From contig CAMVNV010000027.1 of assembly GCA_947168935.1 (NCBI GenBank), forward strand, positions 1-33,098: 33,098 nt of DNA, in the 5' to 3' direction. Positions 24,300-33,067 of this stretch are shown one piece after another; position 1 is the stretch's first letter; each line of letters begins with the position of its first letter. The notes under the pieces are model-generated. The model was not told the origin of the DNA and did no database searches. It saw nothing but the letters and a program-made list of their open reading frames with translations. Source of the DNA: an uncultured Butyrivibrio sp. (lineage in GTDB: Bacteria > Bacillota > Clostridia > Lachnospirales > Lachnospiraceae). The translations under genes were made by a program, and so were the position numbers.

Positions 24300-24785
24300 A
24301 TGTCAGTTAATGACGAATACATTGAATTTACTATTCCCAGACAAAAAACTATAGCGCTCATTGCGCATGATAAGAAGAAAAAAGAACTTGTAGAGTGGTG
24401 CGAACACAATAAATTCAGACTTGAAAAGCATTTCCTGTGCGGAACAGGCACATCAGCAAGACTTGTAGCAGAAAAGACAGGACTTCCTGTTAGAGCTTAT
24501 AATTCAGGACCACTTGGTGGTGACCAGCAGGTTGGAGCCAAGGTTGTTGAAGGTAAGGTTGATATGATCATCTTTTTCTCAGATCCTCTTGCAGCTCAGC
24601 CTCACGATCCTGATGTAAAAGCACTTCTTCGTATAGCTCAGGTTTATGACATCCCGATCGCTAATAACAGATCTACAGCGGATTTTATGATCACAAGCAG
24701 ATTCATGGAAGATGAGTATGTTCACAGAGTTATGAACTTCGACAGAAATGTTGAGAAGAGAGTAAAAGAGGGCAACCTCATATAA
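24300..24785 (+). CDS. mgsA: Methylglyoxal synthase
   Basis: A 161-residue enzyme that converts DHAP to methylglyoxal and phosphate, a bypass of lower glycolysis under phosphate shortage or sugar-phosphate overload. Hallmarks are 'ALIAHDKKK', 'CGTGTSARL', 'NSGPLGGDQQVGAKV' with the catalytic Asp, and 'FFSDPLAAQPHDPDVKALL' with the second Asp and His. AGGAGGAG is 5 bases before the ATG. It follows the rhamnose and EAL genes and is 43 bases before the flavodiiron gene. DHAP and lactaldehyde, products of the rhamnose pathway, link to methylglyoxal metabolism, which may explain the neighbourhood. Confidence 0.95.
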   Translation: MSVNDEYIEFTIPRQKTIALIAHDKKKKELVEWCEHNKFRLEKHFLCGTGTSARLVAEKTGLPVRAYNSGPLGGDQQVGAKVVEGKVDMIIFFSDPLAAQPHDPDVKALLRIAQVYDIPIANNRSTADFMITSRFMEDEYVHRVMNFDRNVEKRVKEGNLI

Positions 24786-24828
24786 AGAAATAAAAAAGAT
24801 GATCTCATAAAGGAGGATATACAGAAAT

Positions 24829-26025
24829 ATGATCAATATCAAAAATGTTACTGATGATATACTATGGATTGGCGGAAGCGACAGGCGCCTTGCTTTATTT
24901 GAGAATCTTTTTCCACTGCCATATGGTGTATCTTACAACAGCTATGTGGTCAAAGATGACAAGACAATTATTTTCGATACAGCAGATGTGACAATAGCCG
25001 ACCAGTACGTTGAGAATTTGCAGGCAGCTCTTGCAGGAAGTACCCCTGACTATCTTGTGATCCTTCATATGGAGCCTGATCATTGCTCACAGATATCAAG
25101 AGTAGTATCTCTTTATCCTGATATCAAGCTCGTTGGCGGTGTGCAGACCTTTAAATTCCTTCATCAGTTCTTCCCTGAACTTGATGATGTAGAAAAAGTT
25201 ACTGTTAAGGAAGGCGATACTTTAGATACAGCAAACCACAGCTTCAGTTTTGTGGCAGCGCCTATGGTTCACTGGCCTGAAGTTCTTCTTGCTTTTGATA
25301 CAAAGAGTGGAACACTTTTCAGTGCAGATGCTTTTGGTACTTTTGGAAGCGTAGATTCCGGTATCTTTGCAGATGATTATGATTTTGAAAAAGACTTCCT
25401 TGACGAAGCAAGACGCTATTATGCCAACATAGTTGGTAAGTATGGCGCACAGGTTCAGGCTGTTCTTAAGAAGGCTCAGGGCCTTGAGATCCAGAGAATA
25501 TGTCCTCTTCACGGACCTATCTGGCGTAAGGATCTTGGCTGGTTTATTGATAAGTATGATAAGTGGAGCCTTTGCACTCCTGAAACAGACGATATACTTA
25601 TTGTATATGGTTCTATGTACGGCCATACAGCAAGTGCTTCTGAGACTCTTGCTCAGATCGTTCATGAAAAGAGCGGCAAGAATGTTAGAGTATTTGACGT
25701 AAGTAAGACTGACAAGTCTTTCCTTGTTGGAGAAGCTTGGCGCTGTGCTAAGATCGTGCTTCTGGCACCGACTTATAACGGCGGATTGTATCTTCCTATG
25801 GAAAGCTATGTAGAAGACCTTGTAGCTCTTGGCCTTAAGAACAGAGCATTTGCTCTTGGACAGAACGGTACATGGGCACCTGTTGCTGCTAAGCATATGT
25901 CTGATAAGCTGGCACTTCTTAAGGATTGTACTATTTCTGAGACAGTTCTTACCATCAACTCAGCACTTCATGATAGTGATTTGGCTACAGTTGAGAGCTT
26001 TGCAGATGCTATCGTGAATATGTGA
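24829..26025 (+). CDS. fprA: Flavodiiron protein (oxygen or nitric oxide reductase), FprA-type
   Basis: A 398-residue two-domain protein of anaerobes. The N-terminal beta-lactamase-like domain carries the diiron site: H80, E82, D84, H85 (HMEPDH), H148 (VHWPE), D167 (SADAFG) and H228 (LHGPIW), each one residue past the canonical numbers. The flavodoxin domain begins near 263 with the FMN phosphate loop 'YGSMYGHTASASE'. It reduces O2 to water or NO to N2O using a rubredoxin or similar donor. AAGGAGG is 10 bases before the ATG. It probably shares the mgsA transcript. A terminator follows. Confidence 0.94.
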   Translation: MINIKNVTDDILWIGGSDRRLALFENLFPLPYGVSYNSYVVKDDKTIIFDTADVTIADQYVENLQAALAGSTPDYLVILHMEPDHCSQISRVVSLYPDIKLVGGVQTFKFLHQFFPELDDVEKVTVKEGDTLDTANHSFSFVAAPMVHWPEVLLAFDTKSGTLFSADAFGTFGSVDSGIFADDYDFEKDFLDEARRYYANIVGKYGAQVQAVLKKAQGLEIQRICPLHGPIWRKDLGWFIDKYDKWSLCTPETDDILIVYGSMYGHTASASETLAQIVHEKSGKNVRVFDVSKTDKSFLVGEAWRCAKIVLLAPTYNGGLYLPMESYVEDLVALGLKNRAFALGQNGTWAPVAAKHMSDKLALLKDCTISETVLTINSALHDSDLATVESFADAIVNM

Positions 26026-26109
26026 TATAGCGATCTGTACATGTATTATCTCGAAAAGCATGATATAGATGATTTCTTGATATGAGAGAATAATAGTGAT
26101 TTTAATTGT

Positions 26110-26148
26110 AATGCATTCCTGAATGAAAATTCAGGGATGCATTAATTT
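26110..26148 (+). terminator. Terminator after the flavodiiron gene
   Basis: A 15-bp stem (26110-26124 with 26129-26143, one G-T pair) has a GAAA tetraloop and then AATTTT. It lies 84 bases after the stop. Confidence 0.85.
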
Positions 26149-26231
26149 TGCACTGGATTATAAGCTCTAATTAGGGTAAAGTAGTAATGGTTGGTTATTT
26201 GATATTCTCAAATGAAAGGGAGGAGATATTT

Positions 26232-27599
26232 ATGCTTGAAAAGACATTCAAGCTCAAAGAACACGGTACAACTGTCAAAACAGAGGTTCTGGCAGGTCTT
26301 ACCACATTTCTTGCGATGGCCTACATTCTGGCTGTCAATCCATCAATTCTTGGAGCCGTAATGGATCCAAACGGAGTATTTATTGCAACAGCAATAGCTT
26401 CAGCATTAGCTACATTTTTTATGGCATTTATTGCTAACTATCCTATAGCATTGTCAGCAGGTCTTGGACTTAATGCTTACTTTGCTTATACAGTATGTCT
26501 TGGTGAACTTGCAGATATGGGAGATCAGGCATTTACTGTATGTCTTACAGCAGTTTTAGTAGAGGGTATTGTATTCATTCTTCTTTCTGCATTCAAATTC
26601 CGTGAGCAGATCATTAATGGTATTCCTCACAACCTTAAAAATGGTATATCTGCCGGAATCGGCCTCTTTGTTGCCTTTATCGGACTTCAGGGCGCAGGAA
26701 TCGTTGTAAAGAGTGATGCAACACTTGTAGATATGGGTGATTTCTCCACACCTCAGGTAGTACTTGCACTTATTGGTTTCATTATCATTGTTGTATTATG
26801 CAGCCTTAACATTCCTGGTGCTGTTCTTATCGGAATCATCGTTACATGGATCCTTGGTATGTGCGCACAGGCTTCAGGCTGGTATGTTGTTAACGAAGCT
26901 AATGCAAGTCTTTTCCCAGACTTCTCTAATGGTCTTGTAAACTTCTCAGGACTAGCAAATACGGCCTTTAAGTTTAACTTTGGCTGGGTTGCTTCTCACA
27001 TGGTTTCATTCATTGCTATTACTTTCAGCTTCCTCTTCGTAGATCTTTTCGATACAGTTGGAACAGTTGTTGGTGTAGCTGATAAGGCTGGCCTTCTTGA
27101 TAAGGACGGCAAGCTTCCAAGAGTTGGTAAGGTATTCATGTCTGATGCTCTTGGTACTACACTTGGTGCATGTCTTGGTACATCTACAATTACAAGTTTC
27201 GTAGAGTCAAGTGCCGGTGTTGCAGCAGGCGGACGTACAGGTCTTACAGCTCTTACAACAGGATTCATGTTCATCGTAGCTATGTTCCTGTCACCTGTAT
27301 TCCTTGCTATTCCTTCATTCGCAACAGCTCCAGCTCTTGTATATGTTGGAATGCTTATGATCACATCTATCAAGAAGATCGAATTCGACGGAGACATCGC
27401 AGATAGCGCAGGTGCTTACATGGCACTTCTTATAATGCCTCTTACATATTCAATCGCTAACGGTATCATGTTCGGTATACTTACATGGGTTATCGTAAAA
27501 GTATTCGAGCGCAAGTCAAAAGATGTATCACCTATCATGTGGGTTATCTTCGGACTTTTTGTTCTCAGAATTATAACTCTTGTAACTAACTTCAGATAA
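26232..27599 (+). CDS. NCS2 family purine permease (AzgA/PbuG-like)
   Basis: A 455-residue membrane transporter with about 12-14 helices, importing adenine, guanine or hypoxanthine by proton symport. The family hallmarks are 'TEVLAGLTTFLAMAYILAVNP' in helix 1, 'ALSAGLGLNAYFAYTV' (substrate region), 'VDLFDTVGTVVGVADKAG', 'GTSTITSFVESSAGVAAGGRTGLTA' (read here in parts) and 'MAYLL'-type closing helices. GGGAGGAG at 26218-26225 fixes the ATG at 26232; the frame is open upstream to 26187. I looked for a purine riboswitch in the leader and saw none. With the BMP nucleoside importer it gives the cell a second purine salvage route. Confidence 0.92.
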   Translation: MLEKTFKLKEHGTTVKTEVLAGLTTFLAMAYILAVNPSILGAVMDPNGVFIATAIASALATFFMAFIANYPIALSAGLGLNAYFAYTVCLGELADMGDQAFTVCLTAVLVEGIVFILLSAFKFREQIINGIPHNLKNGISAGIGLFVAFIGLQGAGIVVKSDATLVDMGDFSTPQVVLALIGFIIIVVLCSLNIPGAVLIGIIVTWILGMCAQASGWYVVNEANASLFPDFSNGLVNFSGLANTAFKFNFGWVASHMVSFIAITFSFLFVDLFDTVGTVVGVADKAGLLDKDGKLPRVGKVFMSDALGTTLGACLGTSTITSFVESSAGVAAGGRTGLTALTTGFMFIVAMFLSPVFLAIPSFATAPALVYVGMLMITSIKKIEFDGDIADSAGAYMALLIMPLTYSIANGIMFGILTWVIVKVFERKSKDVSPIMWVIFGLFVLRIITLVTNFR

Positions 27600-27616
27600 G
27601 AGTCAGAAAAATATTT

Positions 27617-27658
27617 AAAGGGCAGTAGGATGTAAAAATCTTACTGCTCTTTCTTTTT
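27617..27658 (+). terminator. Terminator after the purine permease gene
   Basis: A 15-bp stem (27617-27631 with 27638-27652, two G-T pairs) has a 6-base loop and a T-rich tail. It lies 18 bases after the stop. Confidence 0.88.
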
Positions 27659-27689
27659 GGAACTCAGATTGGTCAGAATATAGCAAAGG

Positions 27690-27719
27690 TTGACTAGATT
27701 GAAATGGGATAGTCATATT
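27690..27719 (+). promoter_or_regulatory. Possible promoter of the 52-residue gene
   Basis: TTGACT (27690-27695), an 18-base spacer and CATATT (27714-27719) lie about 75 bases before the small gene's start. This is a moderate match only. Confidence 0.35.
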
Positions 27720-27794
27720 AGGATATACATTGTTGGATCAGTGAGTGATTTAGTAATGTATTTTTTTTGTTTAGTCTAGAAGGAGTTTTTGACA

Positions 27795-27953
27795 TTGTTT
27801 ATTTATCAACCTGGCGAAGAAACTATTTATTTTGCAACTAATGAAGCTGAAGTTTTAGCAGCAATAGAGAATGATCCCTTATACATAGAATCTGGCAAGA
27901 AATGTGAGATTCATTCTTTTGAGCAGCCTTATTCAAAAACTATCACAGCATAG
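27795..27953 (+). CDS. Small hypothetical protein, 52 residues
   Basis: A TTG start at 27795, nine bases after AGAAGGAG (27778-27785), opens a frame reading 'MFIYQPGEETIYFATNEAEV' and ending 'PYSKTITA'. A second in-frame TTG at 27789 is too close to the ribosome site. The composition is that of a real soluble protein: a beta strand pair, then an acidic helix ('EAEVLAAIEND'), one Cys, no signal peptide. The terminator before it and the tRNA after it leave it as a single-gene unit. I do not recognise it. That it is coding is likely, not sure. Confidence 0.55.
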   Translation: MFIYQPGEETIYFATNEAEVLAAIENDPLYIESGKKCEIHSFEQPYSKTITA

Positions 27954-28051
27954 TATCAATGATATCCTTATAAAAAAGCTGATATAATGCTGAATTATTC
28001 AACCATATGCGCTTGCATAAGCTGGATTACAATGATAAAATTATATTCATT

Positions 28052-28122
28052 GCAGATGTAGTTCATCGGTAGAATATCAGCTTCCCAAGCTGAGGAGGCG
28101 GGTTCGATTCCCGTCATCTGCT
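28052..28122 (+). tRNA. tRNA-Gly (anticodon CCC)
   Basis: The acceptor arms 28052-28058 and 28115-28121 pair perfectly over 7 bp. The anticodon stem 28077-28081/28089-28093 holds loop TTCCCAA with anticodon CCC at 28084-28086. GGTTCGATTCC is the T loop region. The discriminator base is T28122, normal for glycine. CCA is not encoded. A terminator follows at 28130, so it is a single-tRNA transcript. Confidence 0.95.
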
Positions 28123-28129
28123 TTCGGTT

Positions 28130-28167
28130 GGTCGTGGTTAGATGATTTATTTAACTACGGCCTTTTT
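28130..28167 (+). terminator. Terminator of the tRNA-Gly transcript
   Basis: An 11-bp stem (28130-28140 with 28152-28162, two G-T pairs) is followed by five T. It lies 8 bases after the tRNA. Confidence 0.85.
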
Positions 28168-28306
28168 GTTTTAGGGCTTTTAAATGCTGCGATTGACAAA
28201 ATAGCGATATTTATTTTGCCACGGATCAGATATATTTTAAGAGCTACAAAGTGTAGAATTAGTAAATCAAGAAATTGAAAGAACAATGAAAGAAAAGGAG
28301 TTCAAA

Positions 28307-29299
28307 ATGAAAGACAGAATCCAGAGAAGAAGTGAATTATTAGTTGAAAACAGAAATCTGTTGCATAAGGATTTTCGTTTGGAGAACGGCCTTATCACAG
28401 TCATTGCAGGAGCTGCATTTGCTCAAAAAGACAGAACTGCTGATCCTGACAGGGTTAAGGAATGCAGAAAACTCCTTAGAGATAGACAGGGAGCTTTTTC
28501 TCAGATGCGTGGCAATAACGAACTTGTTATTTCTTCAAAGATGGCTGTAAGCCCTAACCCGGAGCAGTATCTGGATAATCTGGTTGAAATATATGAAAAG
28601 TTTCAGAAGGGCAAATTTTTCAGTTCATCTTATAGAGTACTGGCAGCATCAACAATTTGCGATGCCGGCAAAGCAAGCCAGGCTGATGCGATAGTTGAAA
28701 AGACCAATGAGATCTTAAAGGGCATGAATTCAAAGCACCCCTTCCTTACATCTGATGATGATACAGGATTTGCAGTGCTTCTTGCTATGACAGAAAAGAG
28801 CACAGAGAGCATTCTTGAGGAACTTGAGCAGTCTTATCAGATTCTTAAAAGGAGCTTCTCATTCCATGACAACGCTGTATATTCCCTTGCTCAGGTTCTT
28901 ACAACTTACGATGGAGACGCTGTGGCAAAGTGCAAGAAGGCAGTAGAGATCTTTGAAGCCTTCAAGGAAACAGGTTATAAATATGGAAAAGAGCATGAGC
29001 TTCCATCACTGGGAATCCTCATAAACCTTAGTGATAACATTGGAGACATTGTTGGAGATGTTATCGAAGTATTTGAATCCTTTAAGGGACAGAAAGGTTT
29101 TGGAATGCTTGATATGTCCAAGCAGACCAAGCTTATGCTTGGAGCCATGATAGTTGCCAGCGCTTATGGCGAAGACAGATCTACAGCTAATGCCGCAGTT
29201 GCAAACGGTGCTCTTTCAATAATCATCGCTCAGCAGGCTGCTATGTTAGCAGCTATTGCTGCAACTTCAGCATCTGCAGCAGCTTCTTCATCACACTGA
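28307..29299 (+). CDS. DUF4003-like protein
   Basis: A 330-residue soluble protein, mostly helical, with a middle section ('LAASTICDAGK', 'HPFLTSDDDTGFAVLLAM') that I recall from the DUF4003 family of Firmicutes, whose function is unknown. The C-terminal 40 residues are a hydrophobic Ala/Ile stretch ending in Ala/Ser repeats, which may form a membrane or packing helix. An ATG at 28286 is in frame, but AAAGGAG lies between it and the ATG at 28307, which has the right spacing and is chosen. The Trp/Asp/Ser-rich microprotein at 29405 follows. Family call is moderate. Confidence 0.7.
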   Translation: MKDRIQRRSELLVENRNLLHKDFRLENGLITVIAGAAFAQKDRTADPDRVKECRKLLRDRQGAFSQMRGNNELVISSKMAVSPNPEQYLDNLVEIYEKFQKGKFFSSSYRVLAASTICDAGKASQADAIVEKTNEILKGMNSKHPFLTSDDDTGFAVLLAMTEKSTESILEELEQSYQILKRSFSFHDNAVYSLAQVLTTYDGDAVAKCKKAVEIFEAFKETGYKYGKEHELPSLGILINLSDNIGDIVGDVIEVFESFKGQKGFGMLDMSKQTKLMLGAMIVASAYGEDRSTANAAVANGALSIIIAQQAAMLAAIAATSASAAASSSH

Positions 29300-29404
29300 T
29301 CATTAAAGAAAATAAGAGATGCCTACAGCAAAGGGAGCTTATACTTCACCTGCGTAATCGAGTAGGAGCCAGCCTACGATTTGTCTGTTAATGCAATTTG
29401 TCTT

Positions 29405-29494
29405 ATGAATAATGATTATTCCAGCTGGAGTTCTGATGACTGGAGCTCTGATAACTGGGATTCCGGCTACACTGATTGGGATTCAGACTGGTAA
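29405..29494 (+). CDS. Trp/Asp/Ser-rich microprotein, 29 residues
   Basis: From ATG 29405 a frame reads 'MNNDYSSWSSDDWSSDNWDS' and then GYTDWDSDW before TAA at 29492. Five of 29 residues are Trp and eight are Asp, in near-regular [S/D]-[D/N]-W units. Such a pattern is unlikely in random non-coding DNA. It resembles the low-complexity tails of some membrane or surface proteins and could be a detached C-terminal tail of the upstream DUF4003-like gene. No strong ribosome site is seen. A stop lies 57 bases upstream in frame. Confidence 0.4.
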   Translation: MNNDYSSWSSDDWSSDNWDSGYTDWDSDW

Positions 29495-29669
29495 TTTCAA
29501 TATCCTTTGTTAAAAAAGCCTAAAAAACCCTCATCATTTTTGGTATTATAAACCTTCGATTTTGCTAGGTATTTTCACATTTTTATAATATAATTGGGAT
29601 ACCGCGTGGAAAGAATTATCCATAACAGTACAAATCGTAATGATATCAAAAGAATAGGGAGAAGTTTTT

Positions 29670-29957
29670 ATGAGTATGAATGAAGTTGCGGTAATGGAAT
29701 GCAGTCTGGAAAGCGTAAGAGAGATCATCAATGATTGGGATCCGATTGGCGTATTTCCTATGGCACCGGATGATGAATACGAAGCTGAGATCAAGAAGAT
29801 CTACGAGTATGTTTCAGATAATACTAACATTGGTAAAAAAGAGTTAGCTACTTATATAAGCAATACGTTTATTGAGTTATTTGGAATTGATTCCTTTACT
29901 GCAAGTGATATTGACTGCCTGTCAGTTGCAGAGCAGATCCTTAGTGCTGATTTTTGA
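29670..29957 (+). CDS. DUF1871-like small protein
   Basis: A 95-residue acidic protein. 'EIINDWDPIGVFPMAPDDEYEAEIKKI' (read in parts) is the pattern of DUF1871: a helix, WDPIG, then DEYxxEI. The family's function is unknown; members are small, soluble and helical. GGGAGAAG is 6 bases before the ATG. It is a single gene ended by a strong terminator. Confidence 0.75.
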   Translation: MSMNEVAVMECSLESVREIINDWDPIGVFPMAPDDEYEAEIKKIYEYVSDNTNIGKKELATYISNTFIELFGIDSFTASDIDCLSVAEQILSADF

Positions 29958-29987
29958 ATAAGAATCAGAGGGTTTACCATTTGTATT

Positions 29988-30045
29988 AAAAAGCTCTCAT
30001 CCTATGTAGCAAGCAGTAGCTTGTCTTATGGGATGAGAGCTTTTT
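29988..30045. terminator. Bidirectional terminator between the DUF1871-like gene and mscL
   Basis: A perfect 15-bp stem (29988-30002 with 30031-30045) has A on the left and T on the right; a small second hairpin sits in its loop. It serves both converging genes. Confidence 0.88.
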
Positions 30046-30070
30046 AGATGGATAATGGTGATCCGTCTTA

Positions 30071-30538
30071 TTATGCTACATCAGATGTGCAGTGAGGACA
30101 CTTTGTTGCCTCCTTGTTGATCTCTGATTTGCAGTAAGGGCAGATCTTAACAGGCTTTGGTGCTTCCTCATTCTTCTTGCCGATCTTGTCGTGCAGCTTA
30201 TTAAGAGAACGAACAAGAAGGAAAATAACGAGTGCCATAAGAAGGAAATTGATCACAACTGTGATGAATGTTCCGTAGTTAAGTGTAGCGCCGCCTGCTT
30301 CTTTTGCAGCTTCAAGTGTTGCATATTTATTTCCATCGAGAGAGATGAAATAGTTATTGAAATCAATTCCGCCTGTGATAGCACTGATGCAAGGCATGAT
30401 AATGTCATTTACAAGTGAATTGATAATGTTCTGGAATGCGCCACCGATGATGACACCGACTGCCAAGTCCATAACATTGCCACGCATGATAAATTCCTGA
30501 AACTCAGCAACGAACCCCTTTTTCTTTTCTTTTGCCAT
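30071..30538 (-). CDS. mscL: Large-conductance mechanosensitive channel MscL with C-terminal zinc ribbon
   Basis: A 155-residue membrane channel that opens under osmotic downshock. '[24 protein letters not shown]' (read in parts) is the pore helix TM1 with its Gly-rich packing face, '[14 protein letters not shown]' the loop and '[22 protein letters not shown]' TM2. The last 30 residues add CPYC...CPHC, a four-Cys zinc ribbon absent from the E. coli protein (136 residues). AAGGAGG lies 7 bases before the ATG at 30538; an upstream in-frame ATG at 30571 is not used. Confidence 0.95.
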   Translation of the reverse strand: MAKEKKKGFVAEFQEFIMRGNVMDLAVGVIIGGAFQNIINSLVNDIIMPCISAITGGIDFNNYFISLDGNKYATLEAAKEAGGATLNYGTFITVVINFLLMALVIFLLVRSLNKLHDKIGKKNEEAPKPVKICPYCKSEINKEATKCPHCTSDVA

Positions 30539-30670
30539 AGTAGCCTCCTTTATGTTAGATGAAGATTTCAAACAGATATACTAATTGTATTAGCTATTAT
30601 CTGTCTTAAATATAGGAAAATAAACTACTATGAGTATACCACACTCCAAGTACCAATGATTAGTAAAACA

Positions 30671-32782
30671 TTACAACTCCAGATAATCTTTTTGGGCCTT
30701 GATCTCATCTGGAACTTCAAATCCGCCCTTTTCGATCTTGGTAAAAACATTTTCCAAGGTGTGCATGGCAGTAGCTTTCTTGGTGTCGAAGGTTTTAAGG
30801 AGGTCACCGTACTGAGGAGACGCAGTCATCTTTTCCCTAAGCTCTTTGGAGAATGGGCAATAGGCAAAGAGTATCTGCCTTGAAATCTTGTTAAGGCGCA
30901 GTGATCCTGACTTTTCAAACTTCATATAAGTGATATAGTCTGACATGAAGACCTGATTGTAGTGGTTTGAGTATTTCTTGAGCTGGTCGTGGAGCTTCTC
31001 CTTCTGATCCTCGGTGAGGGTGCGGTTCTTCTTGTAGAACTGAAGGTAGTCACAGTATTCGGAGGTCAGAGACGGGTCTGTTACATCGTTCCAGTGGACG
31101 CCCTGTATGGTCTTGCACATCTCCCATCTATAATCGGCAAAGCCCTGAAGAAGTGTGTCGGAAAGGTCTGCTGTGTGGAAGAGTGAGATACAGTATCTTG
31201 CAGGTGTATCTCTTTTCCTTCCTTCAATTTCCTGCCAGAGAGAGATCCTGGAGCCGCAGTTTGGAAGGAGTATGAAGTAGGGCATAACCTCTTTTGCATA
31301 AGTAAAGGTGTTGACGCCGACCTCAGGGTTTGAGTACATTACATTTCGGTAAAAGATGCTGTAGTCATCGTTTTTGAGCTCGTCAACTTTGCTCTGAAGG
31401 ATATCGCTTCGAAGGTAGGCTTCGTTTAATGGCTTGGTGATGCTGGATTCATCGAATATTGGAACGAAAGCAGAGGCTCTTCCGCAGGTTACACGGTTAC
31501 TGAGCATAAAGAGATTGTTGATCTCGAACTCGAGCTTTGCTTTAGAATCCTCCATAAGAGCATTCATCTCATCTTCAGAGATGTTGCCCTGGGATTTCTG
31601 CTCGTGAAGATATCCGGGGTAATCCAGGTTGAACTCGTTCCTTGAAGGCACAACTTCTTCGTTGTAGATCATCTCAAGCCATTCCGGCATGGTGAATATA
31701 TGCCTTCCCGGGTCAGGAGCATAGGATTTCATGATGCGGTACAATACGGCAGTCTGCTCGCTTGAAACAAGGTCTTCATGACAGTAGCCGAACATGAGGA
31801 ACATCTTAACAGCATCCGGAACCAGAGATTCAGTCAGGCTTGCAAGAAACACGTCCTTGTAAACCTTGTAGAAGTGGGTGGCAACATCACGCCTTACCTT
31901 TCTGTATTCGTCAGAATAAGCATCAGTTACAGTAGAAGAGCTGTAGGCTCTTACTGCATCTGCAAATTCTTCGGAAGTTTCTGGGTCTACGTTGCCAAAT
32001 GCAAGGAGCGTGTTAAGAACGTCTTTGAATTCAGGAATCTGATCAAGATTTTCTTCACCGCCGTTCATGATCTGATCAGATTTAGTCTTGATGGTTGTGA
32101 AAGCACTACGGAAAGCCGCAGTTTCTTTTAACAGATTCTTGGTGTATCTGAGAATCTCGAAAGAATACTGGCAGAGCGCGTTAAGAGACTGGACGCAGTT
32201 CATGACCATGGCTACGTCGATATCTATATTGATTGTATAAAAAGCTTTGCGAAGGGATGCATCATTTTCGATGAGGGCATTAACATAGGCAACCTTCCAC
32301 TCGGGAGCGAGCTTAATGTCAGGAAGTGCTGTCTGCTGTAGAACCTCTGGATAAGCCTTGAGCTGAGTACCTGCGATAGTGCAAAGAGAAGGGTACTGCT
32401 CATAATCGGCCATGATCTGCCTGTAGGTGTCATTCGCCTCCTGAAGCTGCTTCTGACAGGCATCCAGAGCGGTCTGATAAGACTTGTATACGTTGGATAC
32501 GAGAATAGGCGCAATCTTGGGGTTAGCCTTGATCACACTTATAAGATCATCCATGCGATTGTAGGGATAGGAAGCGATAGTTGCATCCGTAGCGGCCTGA
32601 TAGGTGAAGTTATAGGTATCACCAGGCGTTTCAGGAAGCCCGCAGATAGTGCCACCCTTAAGGACAACACTTATCCCCTCGTTAAATATATTGATCTCGC
32701 CTTTTGAAATGATGTCGATAGTTTCAACTGTAGAACCTGCTGCGTGAAGAGTCTGACCTTTTTTGAGTTCGATTATCTGCAT
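30671..32782 (-). CDS. Large protein with degenerate cyclic-nucleotide-binding domain, unknown body
   Basis: A 703-residue soluble protein. Residues 1-95 fit a cyclic-nucleotide-binding domain (jelly roll: 'ELKKGQTLHAAGSTVETIDI', then 'ISKGEINIF', 'LKGGTICGLPE'), but the phosphate-binding cassette lacks its usual Arg, so it may not bind cAMP. A short coiled coil (about 105-130) follows. The remaining 570 residues are mostly helical, with no signal peptide, membrane segment or known catalytic motif that I can see. The ribosome site GAGG is 7 bases before the ATG on the minus strand. It is a stand-alone gene. No function is claimed. Confidence 0.8.
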   Translation of the reverse strand: MQIIELKKGQTLHAAGSTVETIDIISKGEINIFNEGISVVLKGGTICGLPETPGDTYNFTYQAATDATIASYPYNRMDDLISVIKANPKIAPILVSNVYKSYQTALDACQKQLQEANDTYRQIMADYEQYPSLCTIAGTQLKAYPEVLQQTALPDIKLAPEWKVAYVNALIENDASLRKAFYTINIDIDVAMVMNCVQSLNALCQYSFEILRYTKNLLKETAAFRSAFTTIKTKSDQIMNGGEENLDQIPEFKDVLNTLLAFGNVDPETSEEFADAVRAYSSSTVTDAYSDEYRKVRRDVATHFYKVYKDVFLASLTESLVPDAVKMFLMFGYCHEDLVSSEQTAVLYRIMKSYAPDPGRHIFTMPEWLEMIYNEEVVPSRNEFNLDYPGYLHEQKSQGNISEDEMNALMEDSKAKLEFEINNLFMLSNRVTCGRASAFVPIFDESSITKPLNEAYLRSDILQSKVDELKNDDYSIFYRNVMYSNPEVGVNTFTYAKEVMPYFILLPNCGSRISLWQEIEGRKRDTPARYCISLFHTADLSDTLLQGFADYRWEMCKTIQGVHWNDVTDPSLTSEYCDYLQFYKKNRTLTEDQKEKLHDQLKKYSNHYNQVFMSDYITYMKFEKSGSLRLNKISRQILFAYCPFSKELREKMTASPQYGDLLKTFDTKKATAMHTLENVFTKIEKGGFEVPDEIKAQKDYLEL

Positions 32783-32955
32783 ACTAGACCTCGTTTTGGG
32801 GTGCCAACTAAACGTCGCTTTATAAGTTACAGACTTCTGGAATTATTTATAAATAACCGGCTGTATGGTTGTTTAGATGCTTATAAATAAAAGCCAATTA
32901 TCACTATTACATCAATTTGTTATCATATAACAAGTATACCATATATTTTGCTGCG

Positions 32956-32964
32956 TGTTATACT
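32956..32964 (+). promoter_or_regulatory. Extended -10 promoter near the right edge
   Basis: TGT followed by TATACT (32959-32964) is a good extended -10 element, divergent from the 703-residue gene. The 173 bases between that gene and this site hold AT-rich DNA and no gene. Confidence 0.4.
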
Positions 32965-32994
32965 AATGAAAGCAGTTAGTGAGCAGGATTATCC

Positions 32995-33051
32995 ATGTTT
33001 TTAGTAGGATTTGGCTACTGGGCACTAGGGTATTGGCAGGAGCTCCTATAA
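32995..33051 (+). CDS. Possible leader peptide, 18 residues
   Basis: ATG 32995 opens 'MFLVGFGYWALGYWQELL' and stops at 33049. It has a doubled GYW unit. Its last codons form the palindrome AGGAGCTCCT (33039-33048), just before AAGGAG at 33050-33055. It might be a regulatory leader of the gene beginning at 33068. Weak evidence: size and position only. Confidence 0.25.
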   Translation: MFLVGFGYWALGYWQELL

Positions 33052-33067
33052 GGAGACCGCCGGGATC

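Noticed and set aside
25222..25896. 224-residue open frame on the minus strand
   Set aside because: It lies fully inside the flavodiiron gene on the other strand, has no ribosome site and no protein-like pattern.
26026..26231. Purine riboswitch before the purine permease
   Set aside because: The conserved loop sequences of the purine aptamer are absent; only a terminator of the upstream gene is seen.
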